Shown here piece by piece: positions 21,837 through 32,641 of a stretch of DNA of 60,782 nucleotides (within the stretch, counting starts at the first letter, position 1; each line of letters starts with the position of its first letter). The DNA is from a virus, in IMG/VR virus record IMGVR_UViG_3300047557_002986, positions 1 through 60,782 of that record; one strand, given 5' to 3'. A model generated the notes under the pieces. The model searched no databases, was not told the DNA's origin, and was given only the letters and a program-made list of their open reading frames with translations. A program made the translations under genes and the position numbers.

Positions 21837-24800
21837 TTACCACCAGGTAATTTTCACATATCCATTTCCACCATCACCACCGTCTCCATAGGTATTGGTT
21901 TCGGCAGAGTATCCACCTCCACCACCTCCACCGCCATAAGTTCCGGAACCACCATTTCCTGCGTTTCCTGATGAAGTTCCAGAAGCATAAGTGATTGCAC
22001 CAAAAGCACCACCAATTACATATAAATTGTTTGCATATGCAGTTGTTGCTAATAGGTTTGCAATTGTATTGGATGACCTTGAAGACCACACAATCGCGTC
22101 AGTAGAAGTAATAATTCTTCCACCATTACCAGCAGCAACATAAAGATTATTTACATAACCAATTTCATTAATCGCAGTTGCACCAAATCCTGATGTCTGT
22201 AAAGTCCAGGTGATTCTATCTGTGGATGTTGTAATGATTCCAGCATCACCAGCAGCAACAAAGACTGAACCATAAGAAAGTGCTCTAATTAAAGTTGTTC
22301 CAAATCCTGATGTTCTCATTACCCAAGAAATTGTATCTGTGGAGGTAATTAAAGCAGGACCTACACCAGCATAGTTAGTTGTTGCTGCAACATAGAATGA
22401 ACTATTAGAAGTAAGAGCAACCACCGAAATCATATTATTTGTAGTGGTTCTTAAAGTCCAAGTGATTGTATCAGTTGAAGTGCTTAGATATGCACCTTCT
22501 CCAAGAGCAGCAAGAACACTTTGAGTTGCAGTTGTAAGTGTTCCACCAGCACCACCAGCAACATAAAGATTATTACCATAAGTTAGTGTATTAGTGTTGG
22601 AAGTACCGAAACCTGATGTTCTTGCAATCCAAACAATTGCATCCGTGGAAGTTCTTGTAAATCCACCAGTATTACCTCCACCAATATAAAGATTATTCCC
22701 ATATAAAAGATAAACTGCCGCCGTGCCCCAAGTAGCAGTTCTTACCGTCCAAGCAATTGCATCAGTTGAAGTTCTTGTGACACCACCTGCAACAGCAACA
22801 TAAACACCTCCATAAGTTAAACCAGAGATATTAGAAGTACCAAATCCTGATGTTCTTAATGTCCAAGTAATAGTATCCGTGGAAGTTCTTAATAAACCAG
22901 CATTCGCACCAGCAAGATAAACACCATTACCAAACGCAAAGGTTGTGATTGCTGTTGCACCAAATCCTGATGTTCTTAATAACCAAGTGATATTATTGGT
23001 TGAAGTCATTAAGAAACCAACTTCACTTCTATAATTAGTTCCGTGTGCAAAGGAATAAGAACCACCAGAACCAATTGCAGTAATCGTTTGAGTATTGAGT
23101 GGTGCAGTTCTTGTAATCCAAGTTAAACCATCAGTAGAAGCATTTAGAAGTGCTCCGTTACCAAGAGAAGATAAAGTGTCTTGTGTTGAAGTCGTAATGA
23201 GACCTGCAATACCACCATTTACATAAATGTTGTTTCCATAAGTAACTGCTTGAATTACAGAAGTACCAAATCCTGATGTTCTTAAAGTCCAAGTGATTGC
23301 ATCTGTGGAACTGATACTTGCACCAGCAGAACCAGAAGCAACATAAACATTATTGTTATATGCAAGACCATAAAAAGCTTGTAGAACACCAGCAGTTCTT
23401 AAAGTCCAAGCAACTGCATCAGTAGAGGTTAAAAGTGTTCCAGAAGCACCACCAACAACATAAACATTTCCATAAAGAGATGAAAAGAAATTATTTGGAG
23501 TACCAGAAGTTCTTGTTTCCCAAGAAATTGCATCAGTAGAAGTTTGTATGACGCCGTTAAGACGAGCATTAAGATAAGTCGTTGTTGGTGAAGATGAATA
23601 TAAAAGACTGACTATGGAGTTTGTAATATTCCCTGTTGTTCTTGCAGTCCAACGAATATTATCAGTTGAAGTAAATAATGCACCAGTCCCAGTAACAACA
23701 TAAGTTGATGTTGGCAAATCGCCATAAGTAATTGCTTGCATATTGCTACTAGCGGTAGCAGTTCTTGTAGTCCAAGCAATTCCATCAGTAGAAGTTCTTA
23801 AAATACCAGAAGCACCTGCTAATACATAAGGTTCATTACCTGTTGTTGCAGTGCCAGATTTTCCAGAAACATAAAGAAGTCCATTACCACCAGTAGTTTG
23901 ACCAATCTGTACTGTTGTTCCAGAAGTTCTTGCAGTCCAGTTAATTGAATCTGTGGATACTCTTAAAATACCAGATGCACCAGCAGCAAAGAAATTAGTA
24001 CCATCATACATTGAAGTATAAATTGCTGATGCAGTACCTGATGTTCTTTGAGTCCACATAACAGCAGAACCAGTACCACCAATTAAATACTCACCATTGA
24101 AGTAAGTTACACCAGCAATATTTGTTGCACCAAATCCTGATACACTTGAAACCCAGTTAATACCATCAGTAGAAGCAGTTAAAGTACCAGCATTACCAAC
24201 AGCAACATAAGTCGTTCCACTGGATGCTAATTGAGTAATTGCAGTCGTACCAAATCCTGATGTTCTCTGGAACCAAGTTGTGGTAATTGCTTCACCACCA
24301 AGAACATAAGTTGAACCTTGTTTAATCAGAGCATTCAATCCTCTCTGTGCTCCTGAGGTTCTTTGTACCCAGTTGATACTATCAGTAGAAACCATTAAGG
24401 ATGCTTCATTAATATAATTCACACCAGCAGCAAGATAGAAGTTATTATCTGCATAAACAGCATTAATCTGCTGTGAATTAGATGCTGTGGTTCTTATAGA
24501 CCAGGTGATACTATCAGTTGAGAAGGTATAATAAGCACCATTACCATAAGAAGAAAGTATTGCTGTTGATGAGGTGTTTATAAATGAACCACCACCAAGA
24601 ACATAAGTATTACCAACAGAGATAAGTGCGTTTATAGTATTTCCACCAGTACTAGAAGTTCTTTGTGTCCAAGTGATTGCATCTGTTGAGATTGTTAAGG
24701 TTCCAGGAAGACCACCAGCAACATAAAGATTGTTTGCATATGTTAATGCATTTATAGAAGATCCACCAAACCCAGAAGTTCTTTGAGTCCAAGTAATTGT

Positions 24801-27800
24801 ATCTGTTGAAGTTACTAATAATCCAGCAAGACCACCAGCAACATAGGCATTTGTTTGACCTGATGCATAAGCAAATGCAAGTACAGTACTTGAACCAAAT
24901 CCAGAAGTTCTTAATTCCCAAATAATTGCATCTGTCGAAGCATTAAGGAAAGTAGTACTACCTGCAAGATAAATTGGTGTTGGTGTTGTTGGTGCATAAA
25001 GAAGTGCATATATAGTATTCGTACCAAATCTTGCTGTTCTTAAAGTCCAAGTAATTCCATCGGTTGAGGTATTTAATCTTCCGCCATTACTACCAGCAAC
25101 ATAAGTTGGTGTTGGTAATGCTCCATAAGCAACTGAAAAGATTTCGGTTGTACCAAATCCTGCATTTTGTACTGTCCAAGAGATTGTATCTGTTGAAGTT
25201 GTTAGAGTTCCACCAATACCACCAGCAACATAAAGATTGTTACCAAAAGTAACTGCTCTTATAATACTTGCACCAAATCCTGATGTTCTTTGAGTCCAGT
25301 TAATAGCATCAGTAGAAACTGTTAATGCTCCTCCACCACCACCAGCAACATAAAGATTGTTTCCAAAAGTAACTGCTTGAATTGTAGATGTACCAAACCC
25401 AGAAGTTCTTAAAGTCCAACTTACAGTTGTTGCAAGACCACCACCGAAGAATGAGGTTCCCAAAGAACCCAGAGCATTCATACCTAATGTTGTACCAGCA
25501 GTTCTTAAATACCAACTGCTAATACCTGTGGATAATGCACCACCACCTGCACCACCACCACCACCAATATTTCCAGTATAAGAAGTAGGAATTCCATTTG
25601 CACCATTACCACCTGCATTTGTTCCACCAGTTGCAGTATAAGTGTTTCCGTAATAGTAAGAAACAACATTACCACCAGTATTGGTATTATAAGCACCACC
25701 AGCACCACCAGTCACTTGGAATGGAAGTGTTTGTGTGATGTTATTAGAACTTGCAAGTGCTGAAAGTCCATTACCACCTGCAACACCAGAAACTGAAATG
25801 AGTGGATTGAGTGTTGATGCTGCTGAGGTTCCTGCGGTTCCTCCTGTAACAGCAGTACCAGAAGCACCACCACCAGCAGCAGCACTTAAAGTATATGTTG
25901 CTCTTCCATCAAGAAGATTAGAACTCCAAGTGATTGTGGTGTTGGTTCCTGAAAGACCTGATGATTGTGCAAAACCAGCACCAGCAATATAAAGATTATT
26001 TTGATAGAGTAAATCATAAATGCTGCCGGATATCACGCCAGAAGTTCTTTGAGTCCAAATGATTGCATCCGTTGAAGTGTTTAGAATTCCACCATTACCA
26101 CCAGCAACATAAAGATTGTTTCCATAAGTAATTGTAACAATTTGAGTTGTGCCAAATCCTGATGTTCTTAATGTCCAGGTAATTGCATCTGTTGAAGTTG
26201 CTAGAGTTCCACCATTACCACCAGCAACATAAAGATTATTGGCATAAGTAATTGCAACAATTTGACTTGAACCAAATCCTGATGTTCTTAATGTCCAGGT
26301 AATTGCATCTGTTGAAGTGGTTAGAGTTCCATCTCTACCACCCGCTACATAAAGATTATTTGCATAAAGTAAAGAATAAATGATTGATGAACCAAATCCA
26401 GAAGTTCTTTGAGTCCAAGTAATTGCATCTGTTGAAGTTGTTAGTGCTCCATTAAAACCACTAGCAACATAAAGATTATTTCCATAAGCAATTGTAACAA
26501 TTTGACTTGAACCAAATCCTGATGTTCTTTGAGTCCAAGTGATTGCGTCGGTTGAGGTTGCTAATGGTGCAGAAGGAGTACCATAACCACCAGCAACATA
26601 AAGATTATTTGCGTAGATAATATCTCTAATTAAACTTGTGCCAAATCCAGAAGTTCTTAAAGTCCAAGTAATTCCATCTGTTGAAGTGTTTATAGTATCA
26701 CCAGCAGCAACATAAAGATTGTTTCCATAAGTAAGTGCAAGAACACCTGTTGTACCAAATCCAGCAGAAGTTCTTAAAGTCCAAGTGATTGCATCAGTAC
26801 TTGTCCATAAAGGTTTAGTGCTTCTTCCGCCACTTCCAGCAGAACCAGGAGTCACTGTAAGTGTTGTTGCATCACCAAGTTCGGGTCTTCGTATTAACCA
26901 AGCATTATAAGCACCAGAACCTCCACCACCACCAGAACCTAATGTTCCACTATCTCTTCCTGATGCTCCACCACCACCTGCACCAATTGCTTCAATATAA
27001 AAAGTTGATGCAGTTGGTGGAACATAGAAGGTTTGTGGAATTGGTAATGTAAACTCTTGTGTTCCTTTATAAGTGATTGCAGTACTATTGGTAGAAGTTA
27101 AAGAAGTCCAGTTTGATTTCTTACTTACATATTGTGAGGTTGCAATCTGTCCTAAACCACCACCAAGAACATAAGTACTTGCACCAAATCCTGATGTCCA
27201 AATCGTTTGTGAAAGATTTGAAGTACGAATCGACCAAACAACTGCATCCGTTGAAGTAACTAATAAACCACTATCACCCATAACAACATATAAGTCATTC
27301 AAATATCTAACAGACTGATAGTTAAGATTGGTTGGATTAATTCGATAAGTCCAAGCAATAGAATCTGTTGATGTTGTAATCGTTCCAACATCACCAACAG
27401 CAACATAAGTACCATTTAAGTATTCAACATCATTTACATTTACTCCACCAAATCCTGATGTTCTTAAAGTCCAAGTGATTGTATCTGTGGAAGTGCTGAT
27501 AATTCCATTATTTGCTCCAAGAATATAAAGATTGTTTCCATAAGAAACTGATTGTAGAGTTGTGAGACTATCAATACCAGAGGTTCTTAAAGTCCAAGTG
27601 ATACTATCTGTGGATGCTGATAAGAAGAATTGGTTAAGATAATCAGTACCATAAGTGAGGTAAGAGTTACCACCATAAACCAATCCTTTTCGATTGATAC
27701 TTTGAGTGTTGGTTCCTGTGGTTCTTAAAGTCCAAGCAATACCATTTGTTGAAGTGAGAAGTGTTGCACCATCTCCAAGATTTGTAAGAGATGCATAAGT

Positions 27801-30800
27801 TCCTGATGCGGTATATCCAGAGTTTGCTGCTGCAACATAAGTATTATTTCCATATGCAACATTATTAATTGTTGCTGGAATACCTGATGTTCTTGCAATC
27901 CAAGTAATTCCATCTGTGGAAATAAGATTTGTACCAGAAGTATCAGAAGCACTATAAAGATTATTGCCAAAATCAAGTGCTGTAATGGATGTTGAGAGAC
28001 TTGAAGTTCTTAATGTCCAGGTGATGGTATCTGTGGAAGTGTTAAGAATACCAGTATCACCAGCAACAACATAAAGATTATTACCGAAAGTGACTGTACG
28101 AATGGTTGTAAGTCCAAATCCTGATGTTCTTGCAGTCCAAGAAATCGTATCCGTGGAAACTGCTAAGGTACTATTGGAATTATAATCACTAAATGCAGCA
28201 AGATAAAGTGAAGGACTTGAAGTAATTGAATCTACTTGTTGAACATTTGGTATTGAAGTTCTTATATTCCAGGTGATGGTATCAGTAGAGGTTGATAGAA
28301 GTGCTCCATTACCTAGATTGGTGAGTTGTGAGTAGGTTGCTGTGGTTAGAGTTCCATTATCACCACCAGCAACATAGAGATTGTTTGCATAAAGAAGTGA
28401 ATATATAACACTTGTACCAAATCCAGAAGTTCTTGAACTCCAAGTAATGGAGTCTGTTGAAGTTGCTAAGACACCAGCAATACCACCAGCAACATAAAGA
28501 TTGTTTGCATAAGTAAGTGCAATAGGACCACTAGTACCAAGACCTGATGTTCTTAATTCCCAAGTAATAGAGTCTGTTGAAGATGCAATTCCACCTCCAA
28601 CAGCAAGGGCACCAGCAGCATAAAGATATCTACCATTTGCATAAACAAAAGAACGAACAATTCCAGAAGATATTCCAGATGTTCTTGCTTCCCAAGTAAT
28701 TGCGTCTGTTGATGCAAATACTCTAGTAGTAGAACCTACAAGATAAAGATTGTTTAGATAATTTAATCCATATAATCCTACTGTTGTACCAGAAGTTCTT
28801 AATTCCCAAGTAATTGCATCTGTTGAAGTTGTTAGTGCTCCATTAAAACCACTAGCAACATAAAGATTATTTCCATAAGCAATTGTAACAATTTGACTTG
28901 AACCAAATCCTGATGTTCTTTGTGTCCAACTAATAGAGTCTGTTGAAGTGTTTAAAGTTCCACTATCACCAACAGCAATATAAAGATTGTTTCCATAAGT
29001 AAGTCCTCTTATTTGACTTACTCCAAATCCAGAAGTTCTTTGAGTCCAAGTGATTGCGTCTGTTGAAGTGTTTAGAACTCCACCATTACCACCAGCAACA
29101 TAAAGATTATTCCCATAAGTTAGTCCAAGTATAAGACTTGCACCAAAACCAGAAGTTCTTAAAGTCCAACTCACAACAGGACTTAAACCACCAATCAAAT
29201 ACCTAGAACTATCAGCATAAAGTGAAGTAATGCTATTTCCATAAACACCAGCAGTTCTTAAAGTCCAGGTGATGTTATCTGTTGAAGCAATTATCACACC
29301 AGGATTTGAAATATAATCACTACCAGCAGCAAGATAAGAAGAACCAGCAGTGAGTTTATTGATTCTAACTAATCCTTGTCCTGTGGTTCTTATCGACCAA
29401 GAAATACCATTCGTAGAAACATTTAAACGAGCACCATTTCCAAGTGAGGATAGAATACTTGAAGTTGTTGATTGAAGTTGTCCTATTCTTCCAGCAGTAA
29501 TAAAAGTATTATTACCAAATGCAGAACTTCTTTGAGCATTAGAAATAAGACCGAAATTGCTTGTTCTTAAAGTCCAAACAATTGCATCAGTTGAAGTTCT
29601 TGTTGAACCACCATTTGATGCTAAAACATAAACATTATTTCCATAAGAAATATCAACGTAATTTGCAGCAATACCAGCAGTTCTTAAAGTCCAAGTGATT
29701 GTATCTGTTGAGGTTTGTACTGTATTAGAAGCACCAGTTCTAGAAGCAGCAAGATAAAGATTAGAACCATTCGTACCTAATACAACTCTAAAAGGCATAC
29801 TAGTTGCAGCAGTTCTTGCAACCCAGTTAATAGTATCAGTCGAAACTGCAAGTGTTGTATTGGAATTATAATCACTCAAAGCAGCAAGATAAAGTCCTGG
29901 TGTGGATACAATTGAATCTACTTGTTGAACATTTGGTATTGAAGTTCTTATATTCCAGGTGATGGTATCAGTAGAAGTTGATAGAAGTGCTCCATTACCT
30001 AGATTGGTTAAAGATTCATAGGTTGCTGTGGTTAGAGTTCCACCAAAACCACCAGCAACATAAAGATTATTACCAAAGGTAAATGAACCATTAGATGTAC
30101 TGCTTGTACCAAATCCTGATGTTCTTTGAGTCCAAGTGATTGCATCTGTTGAAGTGTTTAAAGTTCCACCAGAACCAGAAATAACATAAAGGTTATTTTC
30201 ATAGGAAATATTATTAATTTGAAGAGCATTAAATCCAGCAGTTCTTAAAGTCCAAGTAATTGCATCTGTTGAAGTGTTTAGAATACCACCAATAACACTA
30301 CCACTCATAGAACCACCAGCATAATAAGTGCCGTTAATATAATTAAATGAATAAATTGTTCCTGTACCAAATCCTGATGTTCTTAAAGTCCAAGAAATTG
30401 CATCAGTTGAAGTTGCTAAATGCCCATTATTTGCAGCACCAGAACCAATAAGATAAAGGTTGTTTCCATAACCAAGTCCACGAAATCCATTAGTTCCATA
30501 TACTAATGGTACTTGTGTCCAACTAATTGCATCTGTTGAAGTGATAATAATGTTTGAAGACAAATCCTGAGAAACTGCAACAAAAGTACTTGTTGGAGAA
30601 GTACCATAAGTTAGATATCTAATATTTGTTGTACCATATCCTGATGTTCTTTGAGTCCAAGCAATTCCATCAGTTGAAGTTGATAAGATTCCACCATTAC
30701 CACAAGCAACATAAGTATTGTTTGCATAAAGAAGTGCTCCTATTTGACTTGTACCAAATCCAGAAGTTCTTAATTCCCAGGTGACTGCATCAGTTGAAGT

Positions 30801-32606
30801 AGTTAAAGTTCCACCAGTACCACCAGCATAATAAGTATTATTTGCATAGATAAGTCCAAGTATAACACTTGTACCAAACCCAGAAGTTCTTTGAGTCCAA
30901 CTCACGACTGGTATAAAACCACCAACCAAATATCCATTATCATCAGCATAAAGTGAAGTAATTGTATTTCCATAAACACCAGCAGTTCTTAAAGTCCAGG
31001 TGATGTTATTGGTAGAAACAGAAATCGCACCATCTACACCAGCATAAGTACTGTTTGATGCAAGATAATAAGAAGAATTAGAAGCAAGATAATCAATCTG
31101 TGAAATACTAGATGTTGTGGTTCTTGTAGTCCAGGATACTGCGTCTGTTGATACTGTAAGAAGTGCTCCTGTGTCTATGAGTGCTGATGCTGTGGTTAGA
31201 GTTCCACCAGAACCACCAGCAACATAAATATTGTTTCCAAATGTAAATGCTCTTATTTGACTCGTACCAAATCCAGAAGTTCTTTGAGTCCAAGTAACTG
31301 CATCTGTTGAAATTGCCAAGTTACCAAAGTTTGAACCAGCAATATAAAGATTATTTTCATAAAAAAGTGTTTGTACATTATTTGTACCAAACCCAGAAGT
31401 TCTTTGTGTCCAAGTTACTGAATCTGTTGAGGTAGTTAAAGTTCCAGCAACACCACCAGCAACATAAAGATTGTTCCCATAGGTAAGTCCAATAATAATA
31501 GAAGTACCAAACCCAGAAGTTCTTTGAGTCCAAGTGATTGCGTCTGTTGAAGTAGTTAGAGTTCCAGTATCACCAACAGCAAGATAAGTTACTGTTGGTG
31601 TTGTTGGTATATAAAGAAGTTGTAATATTCTAGTTGTACCAAATCCAGAAGTTCTTGAAGTCCAGGTGATTGCGTCTGTTGAAGTGGTTAGAGTTCCACC
31701 GACACCACCAGCAACATAAGCATTTGTTTGACTTAATGCATATATAAGTGTTCTTATTTCACTTGTACCAAACCCAGAAGTTCTTTGTGTCCAAGTGATT
31801 GCGTCTGTTGAAGTGTTTAATGCACCACCAGAACCACCAGCAACATAAAGATTGTTTGCATAAGTAAGTGCAAATATACCACTTGCACCAAACCCAGAAG
31901 TTCTTTGTGTCCAAGCAATTGCATCTGTTGAAGTGTTTAAGATTCCAGTATCACCAGAAACAATATAAAGATTATTTGCATAAGTAAGTCCAAGTATATT
32001 AGTTGAACCAAATCCAGAAGTTCTTTGAGTCCAAGTTGCAAGAGGATCATAAAGACCACCAGCAAGAAAATATCCCTGACCAAAAGTTACATCATTAATA
32101 TCAGCATCACCAAATCCAGAAGTTCTTGAAGTCCAGGTGACTGTTTCAATAAATCCACCAGCAACAAAGAATCCATTTCCGAATGTTACATCATTAACAT
32201 CTGTGGAACCAAAACCAGAAGTTCTTAAAGTCCAAGAGTTTGTTGGCGGAGTCGCACCACCTAAAAGATATTGATTATTTGCATATAAAACACTATATAA
32301 ATCACCACGAGCACCAGAAGTTCTTAAAGACCAGGTGACTGCATCTGTTGAAGAGATTAAAGATGCAGAACCACCCGCAGCAAGAAAGACATTATTATCA
32401 TAAGTAATTGCATTTACAGAACTTCCATCAATTCCAGAAGTTCTTGCAAACCAATAGACACCAGACTCTGGATAAACACTTAAAAAAGTTCCAGGTATTC
32501 CTGTTGTTTTAAGGCTTCTATCATCAACATAAGACTTATTTGCAGCATCTGTGGAATTAGATACTACACTTACACCTGTGACTTTATTACTGTCTAGTGT
32601 CGCCAT
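21837..32606 (-). CDS. Giant putative adhesin of 3589 residues with 77 propeller blades and glycine-rich domains
   Basis: A single 10.8-kb frame. Residues 1-40 (LDSNKVTGVSVVSNSTDAAN, KSYVDD) match the N-termini of the two downstream paralogues and fibre-type attachment domains. The bulk is a repeat of about 40 residues, YGNNLYVAGGNGGTLTTSTD then AITWTLRTSGFG, resembling Asp-box/BNR blades. I count 77 tryptophan-anchored blades. A glycine-rich domain (FYIEAIGAGGGGASG onward) lies near the middle, and another, with DGGDGGNGYVKITWW, closes the protein. As bracketed modules the blades make 11 seven-bladed propellers, eight of them nested inside others. The role is inferred: host-surface binding, possibly glycans. 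A late promoter lies just upstream at 32634-32641. A glycan block follows. It is unusually long for a phage fibre gene. Confidence 0.8.
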   Translation of the reverse strand: MATLDSNKVTGVSVVSNSTDAANKSYVDDRSLKTTGIPGTFLSVYPESGVYWFARTSGIDGSSVNAITYDNNVFLAAGGSASLISSTDAVTWSLRTSGARGDLYSVLYANNQYLLGGATPPTNSWTLRTSGFGSTDVNDVTFGNGFFVAGGFIETVTWTSRTSGFGDADINDVTFGQGYFLAGGLYDPLATWTQRTSGFGSTNILGLTYANNLYIVSGDTGILNTSTDAIAWTQRTSGFGASGIFALTYANNLYVAGGSGGALNTSTDAITWTQRTSGFGTSEIRTLIYALSQTNAYVAGGVGGTLTTSTDAITWTSRTSGFGTTRILQLLYIPTTPTVTYLAVGDTGTLTTSTDAITWTQRTSGFGTSIIIGLTYGNNLYVAGGVAGTLTTSTDSVTWTQRTSGFGTNNVQTLFYENNLYIAGSNFGNLAISTDAVTWTQRTSGFGTSQIRAFTFGNNIYVAGGSGGTLTTASALIDTGALLTVSTDAVSWTTRTTTSSISQIDYLASNSSYYLASNSTYAGVDGAISVSTNNITWTLRTAGVYGNTITSLYADDNGYLVGGFIPVVSWTQRTSGFGTSVILGLIYANNTYYAGGTGGTLTTSTDAVTWELRTSGFGTSQIGALLYANNTYVACGNGGILSTSTDGIAWTQRTSGYGTTNIRYLTYGTSPTSTFVAVSQDLSSNIIITSTDAISWTQVPLVYGTNGFRGLGYGNNLYLIGSGAANNGHLATSTDAISWTLRTSGFGTGTIYSFNYINGTYYAGGSMSGSVIGGILNTSTDAITWTLRTAGFNALQINNISYENNLYVISGSGGTLNTSTDAITWTQRTSGFGTSSTSNGSFTFGNNLYVAGGFGGTLTTATYESLTNLGNGALLSTSTDTITWNIRTSIPNVQQVDSIVSTPGLYLAALSDYNSNTTLAVSTDTINWVARTAATSMPFRVVLGTNGSNLYLAASRTGASNTVQTSTDTITWTLRTAGIAANYVDISYGNNVYVLASNGGSTRTSTDAIVWTLRTSNFGLISNAQRSSAFGNNTFITAGRIGQLQSTTSSILSSLGNGARLNVSTNGISWSIRTTGQGLVRINKLTAGSSYLAAGSDYISNPGVIIASTDNITWTLRTAGVYGNSITSLYADSSRYLIGGLSPVVSWTLRTSGFGASLILGLTYGNNLYVAGGNGGVLNTSTDAITWTQRTSGFGVSQIRGLTYGNNLYIAVGDSGTLNTSTDSISWTQRTSGFGSSQIVTIAYGNNLYVASGFNGALTTSTDAITWELRTSGTTVGLYGLNYLNNLYLVGSTTRVFASTDAITWEARTSGISSGIVRSFVYANGRYLYAAGALAVGGGIASSTDSITWELRTSGLGTSGPIALTYANNLYVAGGIAGVLATSTDSITWSSRTSGFGTSVIYSLLYANNLYVAGGDNGTLTTATYSQLTNLGNGALLSTSTDTITWNIRTSIPNVQQVDSITSSPSLYLAAFSDYNSNSTLAVSTDTISWTARTSGFGLTTIRTVTFGNNLYVVAGDTGILNTSTDTITWTLRTSSLSTSITALDFGNNLYSASDTSGTNLISTDGITWIARTSGIPATINNVAYGNNTYVAAANSGYTASGTYASLTNLGDGATLLTSTNGIAWTLRTTGTNTQSINRKGLVYGGNSYLTYGTDYLNQFFLSASTDSITWTLRTSGIDSLTTLQSVSYGNNLYILGANNGIISTSTDTITWTLRTSGFGGVNVNDVEYLNGTYVAVGDVGTITTSTDSIAWTYRINPTNLNYQSVRYLNDLYVVMGDSGLLVTSTDAVVWSIRTSNLSQTIWTSGFGASTYVLGGGLGQIATSQYVSKKSNWTSLTSTNSTAITYKGTQEFTLPIPQTFYVPPTASTFYIEAIGAGGGGASGRDSGTLGSGGGGGSGAYNAWLIRRPELGDATTLTVTPGSAGSGGRSTKPLWTSTDAITWTLRTSAGFGTTGVLALTYGNNLYVAAGDTINTSTDGITWTLRTSGFGTSLIRDIIYANNLYVAGGYGTPSAPLATSTDAITWTQRTSGFGSSQIVTIAYGNNLYVASGFNGALTTSTDAITWTQRTSGFGSSIIYSLLYANNLYVAGGRDGTLTTSTDAITWTLRTSGFGSSQIVAITYANNLYVAGGNGGTLATSTDAITWTLRTSGFGTTQIVTITYGNNLYVAGGNGGILNTSTDAIIWTQRTSGVISGSIYDLLYQNNLYIAGAGFAQSSGLSGTNTTITWSSNLLDGRATYTLSAAAGGGASGTAVTGGTAGTSAASTLNPLISVSGVAGGNGLSALASSNNITQTLPFQVTGGAGGAYNTNTGGNVVSYYYGNTYTATGGTNAGGNGANGIPTSYTGNIGGGGGAGGGALSTGISSWYLRTAGTTLGMNALGSLGTSFFGGGLATTVSWTLRTSGFGTSTIQAVTFGNNLYVAGGGGGALTVSTDAINWTQRTSGFGASIIRAVTFGNNLYVAGGIGGTLTTSTDTISWTVQNAGFGTTEIFSVAYGALPTPTYVAGSNGGRLNTSTDGITWTLRTARFGTNTIYALLYAPTTPTPIYLAGSTTFLNASTDAIIWELRTSGFGSSTVLAFAYASGQTNAYVAGGLAGLLVTSTDTITWTQRTSGFGGSSINALTYANNLYVAGGLPGTLTISTDAITWTQRTSSTGGNTINALISVGNTYVLGGGSFINTSSTAILSSYGNGAYYTFSTDSITWSIRTTASNSQQINAVYADNNFYLAAGVNYINEASLMVSTDSINWVQRTSGAQRGLNALIKQGSTYVLGGEAITTTWFQRTSGFGTTAITQLASSGTTYVAVGNAGTLTASTDGINWVSSVSGFGATNIAGVTYFNGEYLIGGTGSAVMWTQRTSGTASAIYTSMYDGTNFFAAGASGILRVSTDSINWTARTSGTTVQIGQTTGGNGLLYVSGKSGTATTGNEPYVLAGASGILRTSTDGIAWTTRTATASSNMQAITYGDLPTSTYVVTGTGALFTSTDNIRWTARTTGNITNSIVSLLYSSSPTTTYLNARLNGVIQTSTDAISWETRTSGTPNNFFSSLYGNVYVVGGASGTLLTSTDAVAWTLRTAGVLQAFYGLAYNNNVYVASGSAGASISSTDAITWTLRTSGFGTSVIQAVTYGNNIYVNGGIAGLITTSTQDTLSSLGNGALLNASTDGLTWITRTAPLNTQTITAIGSGGSYSFAHGTNYRSEVGFLMTSTNNITWLLRTSGFGATAITTFAFGNGVYLAGANAGLLRTSTDTITWTLRTSGFGTSNISGLTYGGVYVAVAGGVTRTSTDAIAWTVRTATWGTAAVYLLYGNNLYIGGGNTGGFTRTSTDAIVWIARTSGFGTSNTNTLTYGNNLYVAGGAGGTLTTATQSVLAALGEGAYLSTSTDTITWTLRTTTNNMISVVALTSNSSFYVAATTNYAGVGPALITSTDTISWVMRTSGFGTTLIRALSYGSVFVAAGDAGIITTSTDRITWTLQTSGFGATAINEIGYVNNLYVAAGNGGRIITSTDAIVWSSRSSNTIANLLATTAYANNLYVIGGAFGAITYASGTSSGNAGNGGSGTYGGGGGGGGYSAETNTYGDGGDGGNGYVKITWW
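21970..32468 (-). repeat. Array of 77 propeller blades arranged as nested seven-blade modules
   Basis: Approximate modules on the DNA (minus strand, right to left): P1 27125-32468 contains A 27785-32250. A contains B 29450-32155 and E 28315-29185. B contains C 31175-32050 and D 30005-30920. A stand-alone module lies at 25955-26815. F 21970-25525 contains G 24545-25435 and H 22500-24290, and H contains I 23160-24070. A module without inserts spans about 0.87 kb. Each opens at a tryptophan lacking the usual STDAI lead (for example PVVSW, TTVSW, AVMW). Each closes at a blade ending in TLTTA-like residues, often followed by LGNGALL. Confidence 0.7.
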
Positions 32607-32633
32607 CTATTTTGTATACTTTTTTCTTAAAGT

Positions 32634-32641
32634 TATTTATT
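32634..32641 (-). promoter_or_regulatory. Late promoter AATAAATA of the giant adhesin gene
   Basis: The minus strand reads AATAAATA 28 bases before the ATG, overlapping the stop codon of the upstream gene. Confidence 0.6.

Noticed and set aside
25735-25992. Plus-strand frames opposite the glycine-rich and blade repeats
   Set aside because: They arise from the repeated codon pattern on the other strand and have no ribosome sites.
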